From: an uncultured Clostridiaceae bacterium
GTDB lineage: Bacteria; Bacillota; Clostridia; TANB77; CAG-508
Assembly (NCBI GenBank): GCA_958402495.1
Contig: CATXTS010000042.1
Coordinates: 1-14,022 of the forward strand
Direction of reading: 5' to 3'
DNA: 14,022 bases
A program made the position numbers and the translations under genes. This document shows positions 1 through 5,806 of this stretch, piece by piece. The notes under the pieces were generated by a model. That model was not told the origin of the DNA, did not search any database, and was given only the letters and a program-made list of their open reading frames with translations. Each line of letters begins with the position of its first letter. Within the stretch, counting starts at the first letter, position 1.

Positions 1-400
1 CCATAGGTCCTCTAGATTGTCCATGACGTTTGATAACACCTTGGAATCCTTTTCCCTTAGTAGTTCCTTGTACATCAATTTTGTCGCCTGCTACAAATGT
101 AACGGCTTTGAATTCATCTCCTACTTTAATTCCTTCTACAGAATCTAATCTGAATTCTCTTAAATGTTTTTTAGGTGTTAAACTAGCTTTTGCATAATGA
201 CCTTTTATTGGTCTATTCACTTTGCTTTCTTTTACTTCACCATATCCTAATTGTACGGCATCATATCCGTCTGTTTCTACTGTTTTTACTTGTGCTACCA
301 AGTTTGGCATTGCTTCAATAACGGTTACAGGAATTACTTTACCTTTTTCATCAAAGATTTGTGTCATTCCTATTTTCTTTCCTATTAATGCTTTTTTCAT
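1..400 (-). CDS. rplC: 50S ribosomal protein L3, N-terminal part (cut by left edge)
   Basis: This is the first 133 codons of ribosomal protein L3, an early-assembly 23S rRNA-binding protein of the large subunit. The visible protein begins MKKALIGKKIGMTQIFDE, the L3 N-terminal signature, and runs through the conserved KGFQGVIKRHGQSRGPM segment next to the part that reaches towards the peptidyl-transferase centre. The C-terminal third lies outside the window. ATG at 400 is chosen because AGGAGG (411-416) lies 10 nt upstream and the residues match the usual L3 start. It follows rpsJ after 72 nt with no promoter or terminator between, the standard S10-operon order, so it is almost certainly co-transcribed from the promoter near 1043-1071. 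Confidence 0.97.
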   Translation of the reverse strand, partial: MKKALIGKKIGMTQIFDEKGKVIPVTVIEAMPNLVAQVKTVETDGYDAVQLGYGEVKESKVNRPIKGHYAKASLTPKKHLREFRLDSVEGIKVGDEFKAVTFVAGDKIDVQGTTKGKGFQGVIKRHGQSRGPM

Positions 401-472
401 TTTTTATTTTCCTCCTAACTATTGGCTGATTCTATTTAAAAACCAGCATGGTTTTGAAATTCTTCATTTCTC

Positions 473-799
473 TTATAATTTAACTTCAATATCGACACCA
501 GCTGGTAAATCAATTTTCATTAAACTATCAATTGTTTTTTGTGTTGGATAAAGAATATCGATAACTCTTTTATGTGTTCTCATTTCAAATTGCTCTCTAG
601 AATCTTTGTGTTTGTGTGGAGAACGTAAGATAGTTACGATTTCTTTCTTTGTTGGTAATGGAATAGGACCAGATACTTTTGCTCCTGCTCTTTTAGCAGT
701 ATCTACTATTTTTTCAGCAGACTGTTCTAAAAGTTGTGGATCATAAGCTTTTAATCTTATTCTTACCTTTTCACTTCCTACTTTGTTTGATGTTGCCAT
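473..799 (-). CDS. rpsJ: 30S ribosomal protein S10
   Basis: Ribosomal protein S10 of the small-subunit head, which as NusE also joins the transcription antitermination complex. The 108-residue product contains the family core KVRIRLKAYDPQLLEQSAEK, then GPIPLPTKKE and the REQFEMRTHKR segment, and ends in the usual DLPAGVDIEVKL. It is a few residues longer than the common 102-105 because of an N-terminal MATSNKVGSE stretch. The start at 799 is supported by AAGGAGGG (809-816), about 9 nt upstream. As first gene of the S10 operon it is preceded by a long untranslated leader and a strong SigA-type promoter, so expression of the whole operon probably depends on signals in that leader. Confidence 0.98.
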   Translation of the reverse strand: MATSNKVGSEKVRIRLKAYDPQLLEQSAEKIVDTAKRAGAKVSGPIPLPTKKEIVTILRSPHKHKDSREQFEMRTHKRVIDILYPTQKTIDSLMKIDLPAGVDIEVKL

Positions 800-800
800 T

Positions 801-1036
801 TTGTATTTCCCTCCTTAATTTGATTTTGTAGGTCGGAAGTTTTAAACGCACCCTAGTGTTTCTTTTATTATCAATATAAAAGCCCAAGCTTGCATGATAA
901 TCTTGGGATAAGTGCTATACAAATCTATAAAACTTACCGCCTGGTCTAAGCCATGACATACTCCATAGAAGTTCCCTCCATCCCTCACTACCGCAAGGTT
1001 GTAGCCACATTCTACTTCATCGCTTTGTTTACATGC
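801..1036 (-). promoter_or_regulatory. Structured 5' leader of the S10 operon (candidate regulatory RNA)
   Basis: About 235 nt separate the predicted transcription start (near 1036) from rpsJ. The segment is richer in G and C than its surroundings and folds by eye into several hairpins on the minus strand. One pairs GGTAAGT with ACTTATCC (906-938, one bulged U). The next pairs CCCAAG with CTTGGG (883-907) and is followed by a U-rich CUUUUAU tract like a weak terminator. The two share bases 906-907, so they may compete. A further element (CTAC...GTAG, about 988-1004) lies nearer the 5' end, and GCGGTA occurs twice. A ribosomal-protein-responsive leader is my inference; I cannot assign it to a named RNA family. 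Confidence 0.45.
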
Positions 1037-1042
1037 TCATAT

Positions 1043-1071
1043 ATTATATAACGTATATACGTTAAAGTCAA
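1043..1071 (-). promoter_or_regulatory. SigA-type promoter of the S10 operon, with a palindromic spacer
   Basis: On the minus strand TTGACT (1066-1071) and TATAAT (1043-1048) are separated by exactly 17 bp, a near-consensus vegetative promoter. The spacer contains a perfect 16-bp palindrome, TAACGTATATACGTTA (1049-1064), which may be an operator or may be chance in AT-rich DNA. Confidence 0.85.
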
Positions 1072-1098
1072 TGGTTTTTTAGATTTTTTTACCAACAT

Positions 1099-1127
1099 TT
1101 GATTTTTATGTCAATGCATGGTATAAT
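1099..1127 (+). promoter_or_regulatory. SigA-type promoter of the 80-aa protein gene
   Basis: TTGATT (1099-1104), a 17-bp spacer and a perfect TATAAT (1122-1127) lie 47 nt upstream of the ATG at 1174. The promoter is divergent from that of the S10 operon; the two -35 boxes are about 27 bp apart. Confidence 0.8.
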
Positions 1128-1173
1128 AAAAATATAATTAGGGCAGTTACCCAGATGTGAAAGGAAAAATCAT

Positions 1174-1416
1174 ATGAAAACACAAGAAAAAACAAGTAAA
1201 TTACTTATCAACTTTCCCAAATCTTTAACAGATGACTTAAAGCAGGAAGTTTTTCTGGTAGCCATTGAGAATACTGTATACAGTTACAGTACCAGGGTAT
1301 CAAATACTTACCGCTTTCAGGCATCTATAAAAGATTTAATTACCTTCACAGATTCATTAAAAACCAAACTATCTGAGGCTGATTATGAAAGCCTTAATAT
1401 TACAGCTATTTTTTAG
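1174..1416 (+). CDS. Uncharacterised 80-residue protein
   Basis: I do not recognise this small protein. It is MKTQEKTSKLLINFPKS... and ends LSEADYESLNITAIF. It has no membrane segment, signal peptide or cysteine, and is mixed in charge, which suggests a small soluble cytoplasmic protein. It looks real for three reasons: a near-consensus promoter (1099-1127), a GAAAGGA ribosome binding site (about 1159-1165) 8-9 nt before the ATG, and a strong intrinsic terminator 6 nt after the stop. It is therefore a single-gene transcription unit between the S10 operon and the dipeptidase gene. Its codons are slightly less AT-biased than those of pepV. No function is proposed. Confidence 0.75.
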   Translation: MKTQEKTSKLLINFPKSLTDDLKQEVFLVAIENTVYSYSTRVSNTYRFQASIKDLITFTDSLKTKLSEADYESLNITAIF

Positions 1417-1422
1417 TTTTTT

Positions 1423-1449
1423 CCCGCCTTCTGTAGAAGGCGGGTTTTT
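1423..1449 (+). terminator. Intrinsic terminator after the 80-aa gene
   Basis: CCCGCCTTC (1423-1431) and GAAGGCGGG (1436-1444) form a perfect 9-bp GC-rich stem with a TGTA loop, followed by TTTTT. The T-run ends one base before the -35 box of the next promoter. Confidence 0.95.
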
Positions 1450-1450
1450 C

Positions 1451-1479
1451 TTGACTTTTTTCTTCTCTACACATAAAAT
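1451..1479 (+). promoter_or_regulatory. SigA-type promoter of the dipeptidase gene
   Basis: TTGACT (1451-1456) and TAAAAT (1474-1479) are separated by 17 bp, each one mismatch from consensus. The predicted start near 1486 leaves a leader of about 33 nt before the ATG at 1519. Confidence 0.75.
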
Positions 1480-1518
1480 AAGTTCTAGTTTCATATATAA
1501 TTTTATGGAGGTATGTTT

Positions 1519-2973
1519 ATGTTTAAAGATTATATTTATTCTCAAAAACAAAATATTGTCAGTTCTATATGTGATTTAATTACCTATCCTAGTATTTCAG
1601 AAGAAAATGCAAATATATACTTTCCCTTTGGAAAGGCTTGTAGTGATGCCTTAAAATACTTCTTACATTTAGCAGAATCTTTAGGCTTTCGTACTAAAAA
1701 TGTAGATGGTTATTGTGGTTATGCAGAATTTGGTCAAGGAGATGAACTCATTGGTATTATTGGCCATTTAGATGTGGTACCAGCTATGCAAGAAGATTGG
1801 TCCTACTCTCCTTTTACGCCTACTATTGATAAAAATCGTATTTATGGTAGAGGTGCTATTGATGATAAAGGTCCGGTTATTGCTAGTCTATATGCTATGA
1901 AAGCAGTTATGGAATACTGTAAAGACGAAGATATTGCCATTAACAAACGTATTCGTTTGATTGTTGGTTTAAATGAAGAAACCAATTGGAAATGCATAGA
2001 ATATTATAAGCAACATGAAGAAATGCCAACTGTAGGCTTTAGTCCTGATGCAGATTTTCCTTGCATTTATGCAGAAAAAGCCGTACTATCTATTTTAGTT
2101 AGTCAAAAATTACCAAATGATAAGAAAACTAATCTATTTCAGAAACTTTTGAGTACCGCTTCCCCTATCCAAATAGAATCTATGGATTGTGATAACAATG
2201 CCATTAATGTTGTGCCTAAAATTTGTATGGCTACATTACGATTTGAAAAAAGTATTTCTCTTAGTCATGTACTTACCTTCTTAAAATCTAAAATTGACCA
2301 ATATAATTATGATATAGATTTATATAAAATCGACGATTCTCATTTAAAAATCACCTCCTATGGTATCGCCGCACATAGTGCTCACCCAGACCTTGGCAAC
2401 AATGCCATTACCAAATTATTAGTTGTTCTACAAGACTTATTTACGCAATACCATTGTAATATTGCTTTGCTTTCTACTTTTTGTAAATATATAGGAGACC
2501 ATTATTACGCAGAAGGTCTAAACTTAGCTTCTGAAGATGAATCTGGTAAACTTACCTTGAATACTTCTCAATGTTATCTAAAAGATAATACACTTTTTAT
2601 CGGTATGAATTTAAGAATTCCGGTAAAAACAAGTTGTGAATCGGTTATTGAAAAATTAGAAAATTTATTTAAGGAAGAAAATATTACTTTTTCTGTACTA
2701 GATAAAAAAGAAGCTTTATATATCAATCCACATGATTCCCTTGTCCAAAAGCTTTGCAATATTTTCAATGAATCTTGTGGAGGGACTTCCTTTGAGCCAA
2801 TTGCTATTGGTGGTGCTACTTATGCAAGAGCCTTTCCAAATTGTATTTCTTTTGGTATGAACTTTCCTGGTGATAAAGATATGTGCCATCAAGCAGATGA
2901 ATTTGTGGATATTGATAAATTAATCTTATCTACGAATATTTATGCCAAAGCTATTTATACTTTACTTTCCTAG
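1519..2973 (+). CDS. pepV: M20-family dipeptidase, PepV-like
   Basis: Cytoplasmic zinc-dependent dipeptidase of the M20 (PepV/Sapep) group, expected to release amino acids from dipeptides. The di-zinc set is complete: HLD in GHLDVVP (His83, Asp85), the bridging Asp in GRGAIDDKGP (about 115), the catalytic glutamate pair in GLNEETNW (about 153-154), an Asp in SPDADFP (about 178), and the final His in MCHQADEF (about 457). The lid domain is inserted between, with AHSAHPDLGNNAI near 290. At 484 residues it is close to, slightly longer than, typical PepV (about 470). An ATG also occurs at 1513, but GGAGG (1507-1511) ends only 1 nt before it and 7 nt before ATG 1519, so 1519 is preferred. It has its own promoter; no clear terminator separates it from the next gene, which may be read through. 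The symbol rests on family resemblance. Confidence 0.9.
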   Translation: MFKDYIYSQKQNIVSSICDLITYPSISEENANIYFPFGKACSDALKYFLHLAESLGFRTKNVDGYCGYAEFGQGDELIGIIGHLDVVPAMQEDWSYSPFTPTIDKNRIYGRGAIDDKGPVIASLYAMKAVMEYCKDEDIAINKRIRLIVGLNEETNWKCIEYYKQHEEMPTVGFSPDADFPCIYAEKAVLSILVSQKLPNDKKTNLFQKLLSTASPIQIESMDCDNNAINVVPKICMATLRFEKSISLSHVLTFLKSKIDQYNYDIDLYKIDDSHLKITSYGIAAHSAHPDLGNNAITKLLVVLQDLFTQYHCNIALLSTFCKYIGDHYYAEGLNLASEDESGKLTLNTSQCYLKDNTLFIGMNLRIPVKTSCESVIEKLENLFKEENITFSVLDKKEALYINPHDSLVQKLCNIFNESCGGTSFEPIAIGGATYARAFPNCISFGMNFPGDKDMCHQADEFVDIDKLILSTNIYAKAIYTLLS

Positions 2974-3035
2974 TTGCTTTTTTGCAAGAATTATGTTAAA
3001 CTATATGTCATAAAAATATAAAGGAGGACATAAAC

Positions 3036-3401
3036 ATGTTCGAAATTGCCAATGCACTATTGAGTTTCCGGAAAATAGGGAAAGCCTCAGGAACCATCCT
3101 ATTTGAGAATGGAGTTCCGGTGAAAGGTTTATTTGACTCTATAGAGGGTCAAATTGAAAATCCTTATATTCGGTTTTACCCTACAGGAAAAGTAACACTT
3201 GCCTTTCTTAATTCCATCACAGCGGAATATGAATATCCTTATTATGATGGAAAACAAGAAGGTAACTATTACTTCTTTGTAAATCCTATCTGTCAATCTG
3301 ATACACTCATTTTAGAGGTAGGCAAGCACTATTGTTCTCCTCAAAAATATGAGGAAGTTGACAGCAAAATCGATAGTTTTTATGGCAATATGGGATTGTA
3401 A
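3036..3401 (+). CDS. Uncharacterised 121-residue protein
   Basis: I do not recognise this protein. It starts MFEIANALLSF and is rich in aromatic residues (several Tyr-Tyr and Tyr-Phe pairs), glycine and short alternating hydrophobic stretches, which suggests a mostly beta-strand soluble domain. It has no signal peptide or membrane helix and only two cysteines. AAAGGAGG lies about 8 nt before the ATG, and a bidirectional terminator follows 13 nt after the stop, so it is a convincing gene. It begins 62 nt after pepV in the same direction and may be the second gene of that unit; no strong promoter is visible in the gap. Its codons are somewhat GC-richer than those of pepV. Confidence 0.75.
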   Translation: MFEIANALLSFRKIGKASGTILFENGVPVKGLFDSIEGQIENPYIRFYPTGKVTLAFLNSITAEYEYPYYDGKQEGNYYFFVNPICQSDTLILEVGKHYCSPQKYEEVDSKIDSFYGNMGL

Positions 3402-3414
3402 TACCATATCCCAT

Positions 3415-3457
3415 AAAAGAGCACCCCTTATCCTACTTAGGAAAGAGGTGCTCTTTT
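3415..3457. terminator. Bidirectional intrinsic terminator between convergent genes
   Basis: AAAAGAGCACC (3415-3425) pairs with GGTGCTCTTTT (3447-3457) in an 11-bp stem whose A-run and T-run serve both strands. It ends transcription from the 121-aa gene on the plus strand and from the deacetylase gene (stop at 3462) on the minus strand. Confidence 0.92.
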
Positions 3458-3461
3458 ACTT

Positions 3462-4988
3462 CTAATTATTTACTCTATGTGTTACCATCGCTGTGGCAGG
3501 TGTGATTCTATCAAAGGTATACCCATTTGCTTTTCCATAATCAATAATATCTGCTAAAGCATTTAATGTTTTGGTATTTCCTGAAAAGTCATGCATTAAA
3601 ACAACATTAGCTCTATTTTTACTTAAACCTTTTGTTACATTTTGATAAACTGCTTCTTTTGTTTTTACATCTCCTGCATCTCCAGAACTAACATTCCAAT
3701 CAAAATAACGATAGCCTTTATCCACCACTAATTTGGTTAATCTTGTCATAATACCTGGATTAAATTTACTAACGGTATTAGAACTACCTCCTGGGAACCT
3801 TGTAATCACCGTATCCACACCAGTAGATGCTTTAATTTTTTCTCTTAATTTTGTTAAATTCTCTATATAAGCTTTTTCTGATTGATATATTTGATGATAA
3901 TCATGTGAATATCCATGAATCCCTATACTATGCCCTTCCCTTGCTTCTCTTTTAACTAGCTCTTCTGTACTACTACCATAATTTAAAATAAAGAATGTCG
4001 CCTTTACATTTTTTTCTTTTAAAATATCTAATATTTTAGGGGTAATACTACTGCTAGGACCATCATCAAAGGTTAAATAAATCGTACCTGGTTTTGCAAT
4101 GCCACCTGTATCTTGTTTTTCAATTACTTGTACTGTTAACACCTTCTCAGCTATATTTCCGGCCATATCGCTTACACGATAACATACTTGATAAGTACCT
4201 ACTTTACTCGTATCTACATTACCACTTATTTGTATCTTGCTAGAAACATCTCCATCCATTTCATCTATAGCAGTGGCTCCTTTTTCTGTATAAGTATCGC
4301 CTACATATACCGTCATTATTTCAGAAGCCTGTTTTAAGGTAATCACTGGGGAGATATCATCTACAATGGTAACTGTCCTTACAGCTGTAGCTGTATTTCC
4401 AGAAGAATCTGTTACGGTATAATGGATTTTAAACTGTTTGTCACTCATTTCTTCTTTTTGACAAGTTACCTTTTGTGTTAAACCTTCATCATAGTTGTCC
4501 GAAACCGTAAATCCAGGCTCTATATATTCTTTTGCCTGATAAGATTGTGTTATCTCTTCCCCTCCTGTTAATGTAATGACTGGTGGCTCTTCATCTATTA
4601 CTTTGACTACTTGCTTTTCATAAGTATAACCATTTAAATAAGGAACTTTTAGCTGCACTTCATATTCTCCCACTTTATGGTAATCCACCTCACCAATTAC
4701 TTCTACTTGTTCACCTATTTCTTTACCATGGTATATCATCTCTGGTTTTAAAAATTTATCTTTTTGATTAACTTCTATTTTAATGGGCTCTTTATTTCTC
4801 AAATGTGGTTTTTCCAATAAATATTGTGTTCCCATTGCTAGAACAGTAGCTAACAACATAATTGTAAAAACCTTTACATACGTTATTTTCTTTTTTTTCT
4901 TAGCTAATAAAATGAAAAAGGTAACGATAAAAATAACGATTGCTATTATTGCTTCTATTATATAGATATGTTCCATTTGTATAACCAT
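3462..4988 (-). CDS. Membrane-anchored polysaccharide deacetylase with Ig-like repeats
   Basis: Predicted cell-surface carbohydrate esterase of family CE4 (NodB fold), acting on peptidoglycan or another N-acetylated glycan. The 508 residues contain two hydrophobic helices (about 8-28 and 36-55) separated by a lysine cluster; three Ig-like modules (about 70-131, 134-209, 212-288), the last two of the DUF5011 type with repeated PPVITL or SPVITL starts; and a NodB domain from about 300. All five CE4 motifs are present: TFDDGP (Asp308, Asp309), HGYSH (His358, His362), RFPGG (397-401), DWNVSSGD (Asp430) and LMHD (His466). The start at 4988 has an AAGGAAGA site just upstream. It is a single-gene unit with its own promoter and terminator. 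The repeats probably act as a stalk across the wall. The exact glycan cannot be read from sequence. Confidence 0.92.
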   Translation of the reverse strand: MVIQMEHIYIIEAIIAIVIFIVTFFILLAKKKKKITYVKVFTIMLLATVLAMGTQYLLEKPHLRNKEPIKIEVNQKDKFLKPEMIYHGKEIGEQVEVIGEVDYHKVGEYEVQLKVPYLNGYTYEKQVVKVIDEEPPVITLTGGEEITQSYQAKEYIEPGFTVSDNYDEGLTQKVTCQKEEMSDKQFKIHYTVTDSSGNTATAVRTVTIVDDISPVITLKQASEIMTVYVGDTYTEKGATAIDEMDGDVSSKIQISGNVDTSKVGTYQVCYRVSDMAGNIAEKVLTVQVIEKQDTGGIAKPGTIYLTFDDGPSSSITPKILDILKEKNVKATFFILNYGSSTEELVKREAREGHSIGIHGYSHDYHQIYQSEKAYIENLTKLREKIKASTGVDTVITRFPGGSSNTVSKFNPGIMTRLTKLVVDKGYRYFDWNVSSGDAGDVKTKEAVYQNVTKGLSKNRANVVLMHDFSGNTKTLNALADIIDYGKANGYTFDRITPATAMVTHRVNN

Positions 4989-5017
4989 CTTCTTCCTTTT
5001 TTATCTTCATTTTTTTC

Positions 5018-5047
5018 ATTATAGCATTTAATTAGATAGTATAGCAA
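5018..5047 (-). promoter_or_regulatory. SigA-type promoter of the deacetylase gene
   Basis: On the minus strand TTGCTA (5042-5047) and a perfect TATAAT (5018-5023) are 18 bp apart. The predicted start near 5011 gives a leader of about 22 nt, just enough for the ribosome binding site. Confidence 0.8.
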
Positions 5048-5055
5048 TTCCTTTT

Positions 5056-5072
5056 TGTAAGAATCTTGTAAG
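5056..5072 (+). promoter_or_regulatory. WalR-box-like direct repeat upstream of the deacetylase promoter
   Basis: TGTAAG (5056-5061), five bases, TGTAAG (5067-5072): two direct half-sites in 11-bp phase. The published WalR (YycF) box is TGTWAH-N5-TGTWAH, so each half matches at five of six positions, the last base being G. It lies 8 bp upstream of the deacetylase -35 box, and is inverted relative to that gene. WalR controls cell-wall enzymes in Firmicutes, including a peptidoglycan deacetylase in Bacillus subtilis. Assignment is inference. Confidence 0.45.
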
Positions 5073-5163
5073 ATTTTGTCATTTTTAGAGTTTTATAATT
5101 CTATAATACCCAAATTCGTCTGCATTGTCATTCAGAAGCGTTCTTCTATCCTAATACAAACTG

Positions 5164-5193
5164 AAAAAGACTCCATTTTCATGAAGTCTTTTT
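5164..5193 (-). terminator. Intrinsic terminator after spoVG
   Basis: On the minus strand AAAAAGACTTCAT and ATGGAGTCTTTTT form a 13-bp stem (one G-U pair) closed by a GAAA tetraloop, 15 nt after the spoVG stop. The arms are A-rich and T-rich, so it could work on both strands, but no gene approaches from the left. Confidence 0.88.
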
Positions 5194-5208
5194 TTATATT
5201 ATATATTA

Positions 5209-5490
5209 TTATTCTGCTGATTCTGAAGTTTCCTCAGTTTCTGGAGCTTCATAAGCTTCTAATATAGCTTTTTGAATTTTCTCTCTTGTCTCAGCATTGA
5301 TTGGATGAGCTATATCCTTGAATTCTCCGTTTGGAGTCTTTCTGCTTGGCATAGCAATAAATAATCCATTTTGGCTTTCGATAACTTTGATATCGTGAAT
5401 AACGAATTCATTATCGAATGTTACAGAAGCAACAGCTTTCATTCTGTTTTCTGAATTTACTTTTCTTAAACGTACATCTGTTATTTGCAT
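5209..5490 (-). CDS. spoVG: Septation and sporulation regulator SpoVG
   Basis: SpoVG is a small nucleic-acid-binding regulator that affects septum placement, sporulation and, in many Firmicutes, envelope genes. The 93 residues start MQITDVRLRKVNSENRMKA and contain FDNEFVIHDIKVI, GLFIAMPSRKTPNGEFKDIAHPI and an acidic C-terminal tail (EAPETEETSESAE), an almost complete match to the family. The reading frame extends upstream to an ATG at 5529, but that would add 13 unconserved residues. ATG 5490 has an AGAGGTG site (5496-5502) 5 nt away and matches the family start. The gene is divergent from murC, an association seen in other clostridia. A SigH-like promoter (5550-5576) precedes it and a terminator follows, so it is transcribed alone. 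Confidence 0.96.
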   Translation of the reverse strand: MQITDVRLRKVNSENRMKAVASVTFDNEFVIHDIKVIESQNGLFIAMPSRKTPNGEFKDIAHPINAETREKIQKAILEAYEAPETEETSESAE

Positions 5491-5521
5491 TTGAGCACCT
5501 CTTTCCAATTGTTTTAAATAT

Positions 5522-5542
5522 TTGTACATTTACTATGTACAA
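5522..5542. repeat. Perfect inverted repeat in the spoVG leader
   Basis: TTGTACAT (5522-5529) and ATGTACAA (5535-5542) form an 8-bp perfect dyad around five bases. It begins at about the predicted spoVG transcription start, where it could be an operator or a 5'-end hairpin that stabilises the mRNA. Confidence 0.6.
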
Positions 5543-5549
5543 TAATAAT

Positions 5550-5576
5550 ATTCGTCAAAAAAATCTTTTTTCCTTC
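5550..5576 (-). promoter_or_regulatory. SigH-like promoter of spoVG
   Basis: On the minus strand GAAGGAAAA (5568-5576), 13 bp, then CGAAT (5550-5554). The SigH consensus is RWAGGAWWT and HGAAT with about 14 bp between, so the boxes match at 8 of 9 and 5 of 5 positions with a spacer one base short. spoVG is a classic SigH target in Bacillus subtilis. An overlapping SigA alternative (TTGACG, 17 bp, TAGTAA) has a poor -10. Confidence 0.55.
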
Positions 5577-5611
5577 TCTATTTTACAAATTTGATAAAAT
5601 ATTTTTATTTT

Positions 5612-5662
5612 TTCTAGTTTTCTTATCACCAAAATAGAGAAAATGCATACGATAAACTAGAA
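5612..5662. repeat. Long-spaced inverted repeat between the spoVG and murC promoters
   Basis: TTCTAGTTT (5612-5620) and AAACTAGAA (5654-5662) are perfect 9-bp inverted arms 33 bp apart. They sit in the 101 bp between the two -35 boxes. A shared regulator site is possible; no protein can be named. Confidence 0.4.
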
Positions 5663-5677
5663 GTTTAGCAAAATCTA

Positions 5678-5706
5678 TTGAATTTTTCCCAATATAATTA
5701 TATAAT
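5678..5706 (+). promoter_or_regulatory. SigA-type promoter of murC
   Basis: TTGAAT (5678-5683) and a perfect TATAAT (5701-5706) are 17 bp apart. Transcription would start near 5713, leaving a leader of about 94 nt in which ATGGTT occurs three times. Confidence 0.8.
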
Positions 5707-5806
5707 TTCTGGGTATTATAGAAGATAATAAATATGGTTAAATAAAAGTAGATTAGCTAATTACATGGTTTCTAACTTTTATGGTTATAAAAGGAGCGTT
5801 TTTTAA

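Noticed and set aside
222..551. Plus-strand frame opposite rplC and rpsJ
   Set aside because: It is antisense to two certain ribosomal genes and has no ribosome binding site or protein-like composition.
915..1010. A 31-codon minus-strand frame in the S10 leader with four tryptophans, like an attenuator leader peptide
   Set aside because: There is no ribosome binding site before its ATG, and the downstream genes are ribosomal rather than tryptophan biosynthetic. The segment is better explained as structured RNA.
847..1035. A stop-free minus-strand frame through most of the S10 leader
   Set aside because: It has no credible start codon with a ribosome binding site and overlaps the hairpins. 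A decayed gene cannot be excluded, but nothing in the translation is recognisable.
2974..3035. Possible promoter between pepV and the 121-aa gene (TTGCAA with TATGTC)
   Set aside because: Both boxes are poor, and a similar score is expected by chance in AT-rich DNA.
5491..5529. Upstream ATG giving a 106-aa SpoVG
   Set aside because: The added 13 residues are not part of the family and overlap the ribosome binding site used by ATG 5490.
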